A DNA stretch of 64,000 nt from Luzula sylvatica. Its lineage: Eukaryota; Streptophyta; Magnoliopsida; Poales; Juncaceae. The notes under the pieces were generated by a model. It saw only the letters and a program-made list of their open reading frames with translations, did no database searches and was not told the DNA's origin. The position numbers and the translations under genes are program-made. Numbering within the stretch: the stretch's first letter is position 1; each line of letters starts with the position of its first letter. The DNA is taken from NCBI GenBank assembly GCA_946800325.1, contig OX326959.1:28533115-28597114 (forward strand). The letters run 5' to 3'. Shown piece after piece: positions 21,241 through 34,214 of this stretch.

Positions 21241-23420
21241 ATTTTCCCATAAATATATCACATTGAGCATCCGATTATTTTAATATTACAAATTAGTTCG
21301 GAATATTTTCGGCCGAGATATTCCTTTTTTATAAATCCCGATCCATTGTATGTCCCGACCCATAATTTTTGTATACGAAAAATATATCTGATACTTGTAA
21401 AATTAAGTATATGATAATTTCAAGATATTTGTATTCCTTGGTTGATATTTAATTTAAAAAATTATTTAACTTTTTTTTATTTTTTTTAATTAAAAAAATT
21501 ATTAAAATAATAATTATGTATATTTGCTTGGTTGATATTTAATTAAAAAAATTATTAAAATAATAATTATGTATTTTTGAAAATTTGTTATACCGCCATA
21601 TCTACATTATATGCGTTACGATACCAAGCGGCGGGTCTATTAAGGGACTGGGGGGGGGAGCTGCTCCCCCTAGATTTTTGAACGATGGTATATATATGTG
21701 ATTATGCCAGTGTATTTTACGATAGAATTGTAAAATTATGTACCCCCATCCCCCCTCCCCCCTAATTTTTTTTTTGAAAATTTCTCAATGCAGCCTCCCC
21801 CTAGATTACCGCCCCTCTCTTGATTTGGGACAAGATCCACCACTGATACCCATATATGATACCCATATATTATTCATAAATGATTAACTATTGGATTAAA
21901 CAAAGAGCCAAACATCGAACGGTTGAAAATAAACCATCACAAAAGCAGATCAGACGAATAAAAATCAATGAAACAAAACAGCTATGAGGGGAGCAGGTAA
22001 CGTGGAAGCTTAGAATTGAACCAATTAACTTAGATTTATACACAAAATTATAAAAATTATAATAATTATAATATTATAATTATAATTATAATATCATGCA
22101 TATGTGTATGTTGTGTCATGCATTATTAAGGGGTTACATTTCACTGCACATAAATAAGGCTAAGTGCAACCAGTGTGAATGTCCAAATAAATAACATACT
22201 CATTTCAAGTTTCTGGACCTATCAAATAAAAATGAAATGAAATAATAATAAGAATATTTGCAATTATTTGTAATATTTTATAATTACTTATAATTATCAA
22301 ATAATATATTGGAGAACAACTACAGACAGAATCCTTAAATCATACGATGAATTTATATATTAGAGGTATCAACGAAAAGTGGTCACGAAGTTCGGTTTCC
22401 AGATGTTCGAACATAGTGAAAAAGTACCGATCAGATTGACAAATATGTCCGGCGAAGATCGATACAATGAAGACTGACAGATAGTTGAGGTAACATTTGA
22501 GAATGCAGAAGGGTCCGCATGTCACAGATGCTCTATATATCAAATGACGCCTGCCTTCAGGTTGAGATATGTGTAGCCCAACGGACGATGGCTTGTAATC
22601 GCATAAAATATATATTTAAGATCGTGTTTCTTAAAATGAATTAAAATGATTTTTATTTTTCAAAAATCAAATAATAATGTAGAATAACTTAACTTGAAAG
22701 TCAAGATTCACATTTATTATCAGGTAATGTATATGTACTAAACAACAAGACTATAAACAATACTAATCTATTAATCAAACTTGGCCAATACTACGTTATG
22801 TGTTAACGTTTAAACCCCTGATTTTTGGTTTTCTTTGATTCAGGAAAAAAAATATAAAAATCAAAATATATAATTTATGAAATATTAAAATTATATAAAT
22901 ATAACATACCGTAATTATTTTTTAAAAAATATTATAAGCTAAAAAAAATTAAGACTTTTTTAAAATTAATATAAATAACAAAAATATTTTTTTAATTACT
23001 ACATAAGTAAAAAGAAGGATGTTTTGGTCATAAAAAAATTTAACAATATCCATGATTAATTTTAACCTCAAAGCTGTATTGAAAATAAAAATTTGGTAGA
23101 GGAGATATTTTGGAGTTTTCAGAAAGATAGGAGATTTTTTAGAATATCAAAAAAAATAAGGGTTGTTTTTAAAAAAAATTTATTTAATTGCTGGGCATAC
23201 TAACAAGAAATGATACACTGATTGGTCATCATGTGCATGTTAGGTGAATCCCACTGGGTTAGTTATTTGGAGGATAATAAACAAAAGAAGAAAATCACGT
23301 GTTGTGCAATAATTAAGCCATGCGTAACAATTACATTTACGTGTTAATTATAAGTTCCCGAGAATTTAAAGTACAGATTACACACACGCTGTCATGGATA
23401 TGGTGAATGTTATAATAAAC
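21241..23420. other. AT-rich spacer with transposon-like scraps
   Basis: Segment 21300-21620 vaguely follows the order of motifs of the GGATACG hAT family (51256). Around 21645-21825 lies a G/C-run block (AGCTGCTCCCCCTAGATTTT) that looks like the end of an old DNA transposon. The stretch 22340-22600 is less AT-rich but I find no gene in it. Confidence 0.35.
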
Positions 23421-24382
23421 AAAAAAAAAACCTATCTTTTCTTGAATTTACAAAAAACCTCCTAATTTTTGAGAAACTCCAAAAAACCTCCTACATGCAA
23501 AGTTTTATTTTCAATTACCCCACCTAAAGGGTATTTCATGGTATTGCAAAAAATTTTGGACCAAAATACCCTTTATTTTTCATCTTTAAATTTAATAAAC
23601 ATATTTTTGTATTATTATATTAATTTAAAATCACTATAAATATTTTTTAACATATACTAATTTTAAAAAACTATATGTCATATACATAATTTTAATTTTT
23701 TATTTATTATATATTTTATCATAGAAAACTAAAATTAAATAAAAATATAATATAAAAAATATTCATGTTAATATCTTGACAAATTAATATTATTCTAGTA
23801 TTTAATTTTAATGTTAAATAGTTATTAATAAAAATAGTTATTAAATAGTATTTTTGACCAAATAAGCAATGCATAAGTGAACCTCAAAACTAGCATTAAA
23901 ATAATATTGTCGTTAGTTCTAATTTCAACAACTAATTTTATTTCAGCAGTTAATTTTGTAGTAATTATTTTTATTAACTATTAGCAAATTAGCTGATGAA
24001 ATCAATAATTGTTAATAAAAATAATTACTAAAAACTAGCTACTAAAATAAAAATAGTTACTACAAAACGAGCTGCGGAAATTAAAATAGTTGTTGAAATT
24101 AAAATTAGCGGCCATATTATTTTAATCCTAGTTTTAATTAAAATTAGCTGCGGAAAAATTCATTCATTCATTATTAAAATTAATATAATAATACACAAAT
24201 TTTAAAGATGAAAAATAGAGGGGTATTTTTGTCCAAAAAAATTACAATACCATGAAATACCCCTCTAGGGGGGTAATCGAAAATAAAATTTTGTATATGT
24301 AGGTTTTTTTATGGAGTTTCTCAAAAGTTAGGGGCTTTTTTGAAAATTCAAGAAAAAAAGGGGGGTTATTTGTAAATTTCCC
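23421..24382. mobile_element. Mutator-like MITE of the AAATTTACAAATAACCCCC family, left end eroded
   Basis: The right end GGGGGTTATTTGTAAATTTC and inner block TGGAGTTTCTCAAAAGTTAG are the inverse of the left block ACTTTTGAGAAACTCC-like sequence at 23470. A copy with both ends lies at 62851-63710 and a truncated one at 57480-58440. The left terminus here is replaced by an A-run, so its limit and duplication are uncertain. Confidence 0.8.
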
Positions 24383-25769
24383 ACAATAAAAATGAGTAAC
24401 GTGACGTGTCACGTGATAAAGGGAAGTTGTGAAAACATGGCCATTTAATTTCATTTATATATCTATTCACCTGATAAACGGGAAGTTGTCAAAACATGGC
24501 TATTTAATTTGGAAAAATTATACATGTCCCCTTTAATATCTATTTAACTTATTGATGTATTGACAACATATAATAAGTATATTAAATGTTAAATTATATT
24601 AGATATTAATCATAATAAATGTTAAACCGTATTAATTACTTGAGGAACCACATTTATTATGTGATAAACCAAATTATTGAAAAATAATTTGGTTTATTTA
24701 ATTTTTTCATTATATTTAATTTTACACATGATAAGTCATATTTTTTTTAACAAATATTTAGTTATTTTATCTTCAATCTTTTTTTAAAAACAAAACTATT
24801 TTCATTTGTATTTTGTAGATTTTTGCGAAATTATTATTATTATCTTTGTCCTTACATTTTTGTTAAATTTTATGATTGTTTTCTTTTGTACAACTTTAGA
24901 AAAACTATAATTTAGCTGTGAAACGGTGAAAATAAATTTGTGTATCTGTTTTAACACATGTTAAACGGTGAAAATGAGTCATGTGTATATTTTTAGCACA
25001 TGTTAAACGGTGGATTAATTCTGTCCAATACTTATTTTTCCAAATTTATAAATTTATATTGAATTAATTATTTTTCAAATGAGTCACATGCACCGTTTAA
25101 CACTTGATAAATGGTTAATTAGTCCATCTCAATAACTTATTTTTAAATTTGTATTATTTAATATTCAAATCCAAATGACATACACTTTACTATTAAAAAA
25201 TTATAAAAATTAACAACCAAATATCATCTTTTAAACCATTCAATTATAACAAGACAAGAGGTTAATTTGTCAAAGAGTCACGTATATAGAAACTGATAAA
25301 TTTGAAAATTGAGATATTATGAAACGTAAGAAATCATAATATAAACTTTTTTATAACGATTAGAGTGATTGATTTTTTTACTATGTCCAGTTTCTGATTT
25401 ACCACTAAATAGGGACAAAATAAAATATAATCCAAAAAATGAAAAAAAAAAGTTAATGATGCAAAAAGTGCAATAAAATTTGATGAAAAAAGAATAATGC
25501 AAATAGAAAGTTTAATGAGTTCAGATAAAATATGAAAAAACAAAATTTATAGCCCAGGTCGAAAAAATTACGGAATTATAGAACAAAACAACAATTACAA
25601 AAAAAATAAACAAAATTATGAGAATGAAGCTTAAAAACAAAATACCACAAGAAAACAAAAAAAATGGAAATGGAAATATTTTTTAGATCGATTGGAGATC
25701 AATTAATATAAATTTGTCCGAATAAATATGATTTATCATTATGTGAAATAAAAATAATAATATATATAA
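24383..25769. other. AT-rich spacer with a local duplication
   Basis: The segment GGGAAGTTGTGAAAACATGG at 24421 recurs at 24480 with a few changes (about 60-bp tandem duplication). AAACGGTG...AACACATGTT words recur at 24920-25015. No gene seen. Confidence 0.4.
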
Positions 25770-26029
25770 GGGGAATTCTATCATACACCCTTTTACAAGG
25801 GTATTTTTGATATTTTAGCAATTAATTATATTTGTAAAAGGATATATCATGAAATTTATCTTTTATGAACATTTTTGTTTAAATGAACAACAAAAAATTC
25901 CAATTTAGTCAAACATTAATTGATAAATATATTTGAGATCTTATCTTAAATATTCATAAATGAATAATTACTCCAAATATCCTTGAAAATGGATGTATGA
26001 TAAGGAAAATGATGTATGATAGAAGCCCC
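25770..26029. mobile_element. Mutator-like MITE, second copy of the 15857 family
   Basis: Ends GGGGAATTCTATCATACACC and the inverse at 26011-26029; the interior is closely similar to 15857-16118 throughout. It sits in TATATATAA repeats, so the duplication (9 bp) cannot be placed to the base. Confidence 0.9.
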
Positions 26030-26065
26030 ATATATATAAATAAGATATACTTACTATCCAATAAA

Positions 26066-26205
26066 TATGATTTATCATCTACTAAATAAACAAAATGTAT
26101 TATCTATCATGATTTATCATCTACTAAATAAACAAAATTTATTATCTATCATGATTTATCATCTACTAAATTAACAAAATTTATTATCTATCATGATTTA
26201 TCTAA
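26066..26205. repeat. 42-bp tandem repeat, about 3.3 copies
   Basis: Unit contains GATTTATCATCTACTAAATA and ATTTATTATCTATCAT; copies differ at only a few bases, so the array is young. Confidence 0.9.
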
Positions 26206-26792
26206 TGTGATTTTCATCTAATACCAACAAATCAATTAACTGAGGAGATATTAAAGAAAGTATAAAAGAATCTTAGAAGAGTAATTTTAATATAGCCTGT
26301 TTATTTTGTAGTTATAAAATTTGTAATGTTTCTTTTGCCGGGATAACTTTTACTCTTTTAGTATCTCTTCTAAACTTTTAATACTCTTTTATTTGAAAGG
26401 AGGAGAGAGGGAGATCAGAAATATTTTATTCCACTCTTTTATCATTTTATTCTAATTTCTTAAATTCACGTTCGGCAGAAAATATTCAAGTCTTTCGCTA
26501 TTCCATTCTTGATTCACGAACAAGCATAACATCACTCGAAAACATTAATAAACTAATAATGGATTTGTTATAACACACCGACTTAACGCACTTCAAACAC
26601 ATTCTAAATAATAAAAAACGGTTCTCCAAATACATGCATTTCAAAATGCTTTAGGTCAATTTATTGGAATACAAAAATATTTCTCAAATAAAATAATAAT
26701 ACACAAATTGTTACACATAATATAAACAATAAAAAATCAAGTACGCACAAATGGAATAAAATCAAACTGTTAAATTGATCAAAACTAGAGTT
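26206..26792. other. AT-rich spacer, no gene seen
   Basis: Nothing recognisable. Confidence 0.4.
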
Positions 26793-26801
26793 GATAAAAT
26801 G

Positions 26802-26981
26802 CAATAATCATAGGCACCTAGATTTTTTATCTAGATTTGCACCTAGAAATACACGTGGCATTCAAATTTAGAATTTCTAAAATTTATTTCCATTTAAAAG
26901 TTTGATGTGGCTGCACCGTGATTTGCCACGTATGTTTCTAGATGAAATCTAGGTGCGAAATCTAGGTGCCTATCATTATTG
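26802..26981. mobile_element. Mutator-like MITE, 180 bp
   Basis: Ends are CAATAATCATAGGCACCTAG and its inverse CTAGGTGCCTATCATTATTG. The 9-bp duplication GATAAAATG is perfect at 26793-26801 and 26982-26990. The element folds almost completely on itself (CACGTGGCA / TGCCACGTATG inner arms). Confidence 0.92.
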
Positions 26982-27249
26982 GATAAAATGTGATACGACC
27001 CGAAAAACGACCCGACATGTCTGAACGGAACTCAACCGAAAAAGTTAAAAAATCAACGCCTGGCAAATAAAAGAGAAATTGAATAATGCAAACCCAAAAT
27101 CGAACAAAAGAATTCTTTCGCCAGACTTCTTGACGAAAACGTTAGTTTTGCAAATTAACCGAAGTCGTAGCTCTTCTTGGGCTTTTTTTTTTTCCCATGC
27201 TACATGTCAATAAAAAAAAAAAAAATCTAAAATAGACGTTACGGAGATA

Positions 27250-27750
27250 CTTGTATCTATATACTCTACCCCGCAGGTAAGACGGGGTGTGCTTCGTCGT
27301 CGTCTCCTTCTTCATCCAAGGATAGCTCTATCGTTCAGGAAGAGAGAGAGGGGGGAGCATTGCTTCTTCGTCGTCTTCTTTCTCCAAGGACAGCTCACTC
27401 AGTGCTCGTTCAGGAAGTGAGAGAGAAAGAGGCAGGTACATTATACTCTTCTCCACTCAATCGTGTCAAATATCCACTGTAGAAATCGGATCTAAGAGTT
27501 GATTGCTTCCTTCTATCGTGGCAGTCCTACTGCCACCATTTTGCTTGCTACAGCACAAAATCCCCTTTCTATTGATTTCTATTGGGAAATCTGAATCCCA
27601 CTTTTCTTTTCTTTTCTGCATTCAACTTGATTACCATATCCTTGTTACTGAAATTGATCCAAATAAACGAATTTTTTAGATGCTAATTATGTTTCATTTT
27701 CGATAGAATAACTGCAGTTTGGGGGCTTGATTGAAGAATAAGAAGCAATC
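27250..27750 (+). promoter_or_regulatory. 5' UTR and promoter-proximal region of the 27751 gene
   Basis: A TATA-like CTATATACTC lies near 27256, followed by CT/GA-rich leader sequence. A possible 5' UTR intron runs from GTACATTATA (about 27435) to AACTGCAG (about 27716). A repeated CGTCGTCTYCTTC block with 'AAGGAHAGCTC' suggests a small leader duplication. Assigned from position and composition only. Confidence 0.45.
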
Positions 27751-29344
27751 ATGGCTGCAGATTCGACAGCCATGACAATAGATTTCTTACGAGCCAGGCT
27801 TCTTTCAGAGAGATCTGTTTCTAGAGCAGCCAGAGAGAGAGCAGATCAATTAGCCAAAAGAGTACGTCTCCTTCAATTCTAACTTCATGAATTTTGTGCT
27901 GGTTCATCATTTTAATGTGAAATAACTGGATTAGGTAATGGAGCTAGAGGAACAGCTCAAAACAGTAACGACTCAACGCAAAAAAGCTGAAAAAGCCACT
28001 TCAGAGGTTCTCTCCATTCTCGAATCTCAAGGATTCGGCTACGACACAGAGCCAGAATTAATCGATTCCAGCTCTGATCAAGAAGACGAAGAAATAATGA
28101 ACAATCCAATCACCACAACTACTAAAGAAGAAGGCAAACACGAGGAGGAGGAGGATTCATCTATTATATCTCCTCAAGTTGGGAGTTTATCATGGAAAGG
28201 TCGAAGCAAGAGTCCCGATTCGCATAAAAAACACAAAGCTAAACAATTGAGACAAAGACAAAGAAGAATCTTTTACTTCACCAGTCCCGATCCATCTCCC
28301 AAGTACCAACTCGGCAAATCTTGTCGCAAAATTAAGCCCAAGTACCAACTCAATCTTCTTTCTTTGGTTGCATCCAATTTTATATTTGTTTTTAGAATTT
28401 CATTGATCTATGTTTATGATCAGGTTAAAGGGGGAAGAAGAGGGGGAGAATAGCAAATGTGTTGCAGAGAGTAGTAACGAAAATACAAGCATGGGATTCT
28501 ACTTGGAAACTTCTAGAAACGAACCTGAGCTCGAGCCCGAGCCCGAATCTGGATCTGGCTGTGTTGATGATAACGAAGAAAGAGAAGAGATGGATCGAGT
28601 TCTTGAAGAGCAAGAAAATTTCATTGACCAGTTCCAAGCCGAAGAAAAGGCTCAGAGAGATTGGGAAAAGATATATCACGAGTCTCGAAACCCATCATTA
28701 ATCGCGGTATGTATATTTTATTATTAAATAATTAATTCATTCCTAACTTTTTCTCGTCTAAATAATAGGACGAATGTGAAGATAAAGACGAAAATGTGGG
28801 TTCAAAATCATCGAGAAATGGCTCCGTCACTGACGATGAACACATAAGCTACGAAAAAGCGATAGTACTGGTTTCGGATATATCCATGGATACAAATAAA
28901 AATAGAAACAACGACGAAACTGAAAGTAGAGAAATAAGCTCTGTGCCGAGTTCTCCATCAAGCGAGAGCTACAATCCACTCGCATTGCAATTGTACGAAC
29001 CCCCACCCAACAAAGTAGAGAATGTTCTAGAAGCATTAAGGCGCGCTAAGATTTCGCTGAGGCAAAATCTTAGATTACCAAATACTGAAATCTTAGCGAT
29101 AACCGAACACGGAGAACCGGATATAAATGTTCCGATCGGTACTTCGTCCAGTCTATTCAGATTACCGACCCGCTCGTATGACGATGATGATTTTAATAGT
29201 GGCGTGCTGAGTTTGGAGTATTCGAAGGATTTAATGAAACGATTTTCCTCGAATTATGGAGGACACGAGTTTTACGAGGATTTTACGAACGTGCCGGTTA
29301 GAAATCGGTTGTTTTTATATGGCGGTGATTTGGATCCGTTGTGA
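27751..29344 (+). CDS. Acidic coiled-coil plant protein of unknown function, four exons, 458 residues
   Basis: Exons 27751-27861, 27935-28341, 28424-28706 and 28769-29344 join in frame over short GT-AG introns (73, 82 and 62 nt). The N-terminus (FLRARLLSERSVSRAARERA, then ELEEQLK and RKKAEKATSEVLSILESQG) is a heptad-rich coiled coil. A strongly acidic, serine-rich middle follows (DSSSDQEDEE), then a basic patch HKKHKAKQLRQRQRR. A second helical block reads EEQENFIDQFQAEEKAQRDW. The conserved C-terminus has SLEYSKDLMKRF and ends FLYGGDLDPL. This pattern is familiar to me from a plant-specific family with no settled function; I do not assign a symbol. There is no signal peptide or membrane segment. 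The ATG at 27751 is the first in frame and starts directly before the conserved block. Confidence 0.88.
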
Positions 29345-29824
29345 GATATCCGTTATGCCGATTTGGATGTGTGTGTGTGTGTGTGTGTGGGAATTACATT
29401 TTTGTTAGATGTGGAATAAAAGACGTGGTCACGTGGTGTTCTAATGTTCTCTTGACAATAAAACAATAGAATTGATTGACCAGTGTCTAATAAGCAACAA
29501 AAATGGCCCTTATCTGCATGTCCCCGTTGGTAATGAACGAAACATGACATTGGCGTGAAGGACGACCCTTGACCTACCTCGCATGGTTGGTAGTATGTGT
29601 TCTGTCATAATTATCATTGTCATCCTAATCATATGTTCACATGATTTTATCATGTACTGATTTTCGGGAAATTAACCTAACCATTTAATAAGAAGTCGAA
29701 TCATCAACTATAGTTTAAATAATCATTTAATAATTTAAAAAATAATTTATTTGAAACAAGTTTGAAAATAGCTTCCCCTAATATGTACTATGTACATACT
29801 ACAATACTTTGGAGCAATTCTGAC
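29345..29824. other. 3' UTR and spacer
   Basis: Contains a TG microsatellite at 29369-29388 just after the stop. No other gene. Confidence 0.5.
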
Positions 29825-31105
29825 AGTGACCGACCTGGTCTGGAAAAATAATTCGAAAAATGATCTTGTTTTGTAAAATATTTCAAAATTAACCTAAATT
29901 GTTTTGTAAAATCAGTTGAATTAATTAAATTAAACACTCTTAATCCACCTGATTTTACGAACTTCAAAAATACCCCGGATTTTGAAATCCAGGTGTACTA
30001 TTCCTAGAATTTGATTGATATTTGCCTCCAAATTTTACTCCTAAATTAATATATTTTAATTAATACATTTAATTAACATGATAAATATCATATATCATCT
30101 AATAAACAATAAATTTTACATAATAAATATTCATTTGAATTAATCAATTTTAATTAATATTAAACATTTTTAATCATTTATTTTTTAATTATTGAAGGGG
30201 TTAATTAGAACATATAAGTTTATAACTTGTAGTGGTGAAATCTTGGGGTTAAGTAAAAAATTTATTTCCTTGGAAAATATTCCCTGCACAATCACGCGTA
30301 GCGTTGAAAGAGAAATTTTACTTAGCCTCAAGATCTCCCCAGATTTTACCCCATATCTTCTATGATTTCGTTAAAACGTTTGATTAAATGATGACAAATA
30401 CAAATCATATAATTAACAATAAAACAATGCGTTAATATATAATTCAAATTCATTTGAATTCTTTAGTTTTAATTAATATTAATTTTGTGATAGTTATGTG
30501 TTTTTATGAATTTATCGTGTCAATTATATTGTTAAATAGTAGAATAAAGAGAATTGTGTGGGAAATACTTGGACAACATAAAATAACTCTTGTTACATAC
30601 ACTTATTAGGTACTACCCTGACACTACTCCGCCGTGATAAAATGAGTTATTTTATTTTGACCCAAATTTTTTCTCATAATATTTTATTTATTTTGTTTCA
30701 CACACATAATTGATATGATAATTACAAAAATATATTATTTTCACATCATTAAAATTAATTAAAATTTAGTAATTCAAATCTGGAAAAATAGAGAATTTGT
30801 ATTTGTACTTTTTACCATTTAATTATAGGATTTGTATTTGTTATCATTGAATTAAACGTCTTAACGAAAACATAAAAAATGTGGGATAAAATCTGAGGAG
30901 ACATAGGCATTAAACCAAATGTTTTCATGACAGGGTTTGCTTTTCTTGATTTCGCAGAACTATCAAATCATGCTCAGTTAAGATAATTAATCAACCGGGA
31001 TTTTAAAATCCGGTGATACCGGATTTTTAAAATCCGGTTTGGATTAATTTTGGAATACTTTTGAAAACTAGGTTATTTTTCGAATTTATTTTTAATACCT
31101 GGTTA
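29825..31105. mobile_element. Foldback-like inverted-repeat element, about 1.3 kb
   Basis: The left arm (GACCTGGTCTGG, AAATAATTCGAAAAATGATC, then CAAAATTAACC) is inverted at 31010-31100 (CCAGGTATTAAAAATAAATTCG on the opposite strand). A second inner inverted pair lies near 30231-30370 and 30850-30905 (GGGATAAAATCTGAGGAG). Repeated GGATTTTRAAATCC palindromes occur at both sides. No coding region and no clear duplication; limits are approximate. Confidence 0.5.
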
Positions 31106-31447
31106 CATACAAAAATGCTCCACATACTTTTGTTCAATGGAATATCTTCACCATATTTGTTCGGGGTCATAATATAACCAAATCATAGAATAATATATGT
31201 ATAAAAAAATCTCCGAGGAAAATATACTCAAATTTCGAAAAAAAAGAAAGAAGTTAACAAAAATTATAATTAATCAAGCTATTTTTATCATATATTTCAA
31301 TTTTATTTTGAAATCTTGATTTATAAGTAGTAAATAAATGTTTGTTTTTAGAATATGTATACATAGAGAAAACCAATTAATTTAAACACAATATTCTTAT
31401 ACAATACAAAGACTTCAATAAAAAAAAATTACAATTAAGACATGAGA

Positions 31448-31722
31448 ATATTTATTGTGCTCCCACAACTTCTCTCTCCCATCCTTGATGCGGATTCCGA
31501 GGAAGATTAATGGAGATAATTAGCAATCAGATTAACACAATAAACGAATTAAAAGTTAATTCCAACGTATTAATAAAACTACATGTTAATTAATCATTAA
31601 TACATTTGTACATATAAATTTAATGTTAATTTGATTACTAATTAATTCCATTAACGCTCCTCGAAATCCGAATCAAAGAGGGGAGAAAGAAGTCGTGAGG
31701 ACAAAATAAAATTTCCCTTAAA
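31448..31722. mobile_element. MITE-like inverted repeat, about 275 bp
   Basis: The left arm CACAACTTCTCTCTCCCATC with ATGCGGATTCCGAGGAAGAT is matched in inverse by 31665-31710 (TCCTCGAAATCCGAATC, GAGGGGAGAAAGAAGTCGTG). The element folds over most of its length. Target duplication not found. Confidence 0.7.
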
Positions 31723-32099
31723 ACATACTCCAAGTTATTATAGTGATCCCGAGTTTTCCCCAACATCCTCTGTATCATGGTTTAATAACTAATTAACATG
31801 ATAATTAATAAAAAATACACTTCATTAAGGATTAACTGATATATAATTAAAGTACGTATAAATTAATAATTAATAATTCTTAATCAATATCAATTAATCG
31901 TTAATAAAATATATTTTTGTTAATTAGCATTTTAATTAATTGTTAATTTGTAATATGAACGATGGTGGGGGAATTTGAGGGACATGGTATAGTTATCCTA
32001 TAATATTCATCCATTCATGATCTCTTTCTTTTGTTTTGTTTTCTTACATCTCACAATTTTGTTGGAATAAACAAGTTACCAAACAATCATTCCCTCAAA
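31723..32099. other. AT-rich spacer
   Basis: Includes the 3' flank of the minus-strand PB1 gene; nothing else seen. Confidence 0.4.
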
Positions 32100-32964
32100 T
32101 CAAGCTTGCCTGCCGGCGTGCATACAAACTCTTGACTGTTGTGTACCTGGCGTTAGCCAACTAGGTACTGCTTCGTGTCCAAACTTTTCATACACAGTTC
32201 CAAATCCACGCGAACCACCACCTATATCCATTCCTAAATTATGATAATGCCTTCTCCTCGCAACCGGAGCCTCCGTTCCACGAAACCCTTGGCTCTGGTT
32301 TGGATGCACTCCCTCACAATGGTTTCCACAACTTAGATTCGGTGTACTCATCACCTTGTGAAATGGCCCATTCGCCAATTGGTAAGTACTGGACATGTCC
32401 AGTTTCGGCGGCTTACAGTTGTTAGCGTCGAAATAATTCTGGATAGAAATTTGCGGAGGGGATTTCAGCGATTTTTGGAAGATGAAGAGACGAAGCAATT
32501 TCGGGTTACAATTCGCGGACACGTTTTGGGACGCGAGTTTATCACGTTCGTCCCACATGTGTGCCATGTCATCGTCTGACATCACGGATACCAAAGTGTC
32601 CAAATCCTCGGGTATTATTCTGTATTTTATCACCAGTCTCGGTGTTTTGTACGTATCTTCGATTTCTCTCTTCAATTCTGTTCTCACAAAAAAAGAAAAA
32701 AAAATGATTTTCATTACAAGTTGGAAGATAAATATATATGTAGATACCTGCGAAAGTGATGGAGCGAGGAATGGCGATGACACGTGTGTCGCCGCCTGCG
32801 TAGACTAGCTGTCCGTCAGAAGGTTTTGGGATAATTTTTCCTCCGAAACTGCATAAAAACTTAATTTTTTTTTCCATGGATGCATCGGGATGAGACGATC
32901 CGTCCTTCTGATTCCCACATTTGGTGCTCATGATGGATAACCGATGTTGCTTCCGAGAATTCAC
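32100..32964 (-). CDS. PB1-domain protein, two exons, 264 residues
   Basis: Exons 32964-32748 and 32677-32100 join in frame (phase 1) over a 70-nt GT-AG intron. The PB1 domain begins with IKFLCSFGGKIIPKPSDGQL, continues YAGGDTRVIAIPRSITFAEL across the junction, then KREIEDTYKT and a typical OPCA-like acidic loop IPEDLDTLVSVMSDDDMAHMWDE. PB1 domains bind other PB1 domains; the N-terminal KIKFLCSFGGKI form is shared by plant PB1-only proteins and the N-termini of some RAF-like kinases. No kinase domain follows: after the PB1 fold come about 120 low-complexity residues and a stop, so this is a PB1-only type. An in-frame Met at 32931 (MSTKCGNQ) is an alternative start. Confidence 0.9.
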
Positions 32965-32968
32965 TACA

Positions 32969-33023
32969 GGTACGGGTAAGGGTAACGATACGGGTACGAG
33001 TGCGAGTGCGGGTAAGGGTACCT
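32969..33023. repeat. GGTAAGG / GGTACGG-type imperfect hexamer repeat
   Basis: About nine degenerate GGGTAC / GGGTAA / GAGTGC units lie just upstream of the minus-strand PB1 start codon, probably in its 5' UTR. Confidence 0.75.
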
Positions 33024-33029
33024 GCCTTC

Positions 33030-33930
33030 TTTTTAAACACTTAAAAATTTAAGCAGACCATTCAGGCTATCTGTGTGATATTGTATCAAACGTGAATATG
33101 AATTAAAGAAAAATGTAAAAATGTTGAAAATAATGATATGATATATATAAAAGCCTAATATATATTAGACTAGAAATATAGAAGTGTTAAGAATATATGT
33201 GATGAAATTGTTTATTGGTTTATACTACTGGGATAAATTATGAGGTTAAGAATATTGAAATGGGGAGTTCAATTTTACTGAGATATGTAGAAATAAGAGG
33301 TGAACTTTTAAGTGCACGGAACTAAATTTTGATCTGGTTTAAAGATGGACATGCATTTCAATTGAACCGATAATAATGGAAGATTATTTCAGGGCATGGA
33401 TACAAATTGCATAAAGATTTATCAGTACGAACGACAAAAATAGATGGAAAGAACAGGAATTCTCCAGAACGTTCCAAAGATTGAATTGTAATGTCAGAAA
33501 CCCCGTTCATATCAAAATATACAAAAGGTATTTGAATTTTAAATTCAAACAACATAACGTACAAAATCAAAAAAGTCTACGAATTACGATCTAAACAATA
33601 AGAAAAAGAACTTTAAAGAACGAAGAATAGAAAACAATACCTTAAACAATGAACGTCAAAATATGACCAATCAATCGATTTTACATTATTTATGGAAATA
33701 ACTCTCGAATACTCCTCAAATCCTTTGGATTATTTACGGTAATAAATGAAGAGAGAGATTTGGGGATTTATTTCATGTGCGTATACAAGAAGCGTCTATT
33801 TAAAAGGGCATCATAAGAGACCTAATTACTTTCTAATTTTAGTTTAAGGCCTTTTCTTTGACACCGAATATTGTTTCTATTTGATATATGGTTTTTACGT
33901 GACACCAATTTGTTTAGCTTCTTGTGTAGA
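33030..33930. other. Upstream region of the PB1 gene and spacer
   Basis: AT-rich sequence; I see no clear promoter motif and no other gene. Confidence 0.4.
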
Positions 33931-34110
33931 CTAGGAAAATAGCCCGCGCTTCGCTGCGGGATATATTATTTGATAAGAAATAATATAATAAGCAAAAGTA
34001 ATAATTTTATATATTATTTGATATATTATTTCGCTGCGGAATATATTATTTGATATATTATTTGATAAGAAAATAGAAATATTTCTCGCGCTTCACTGGG
34101 ATTTTTCAAA
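33931..34110 (-). mobile_element. Helitron-type 3' end, minus strand
   Basis: Read on the minus strand the sequence ends with the hairpin CCCGCAGCGAAGCGCGGG, eight bases and CTAG (33931-33934) followed by T. This is a Helitron terminus. A second degenerate CGCGCTTCACTGGG copy lies at 34087-34101. The 5' end is not found, and the element may run through the following minisatellite. Confidence 0.7.
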
Positions 34111-34214
34111 ATTTGTTATGATTATAAAATAATAATTTTATCTAAAACGTTATAAGATACAAGGCATACGTAAAAAAAAAAAAAAAAACGTAAAAAAAAA
34201 AAAAAAAAAGTAGA

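Noticed and set aside
22340..22543. 67-codon minus-strand frame in a less AT-rich patch
   Set aside because: No family resemblance, no splice partners and no neighbouring exons.
26066..26205. CRISPR-like direct repeats
   Set aside because: Repeats are contiguous 42-bp tandem units without spacers.
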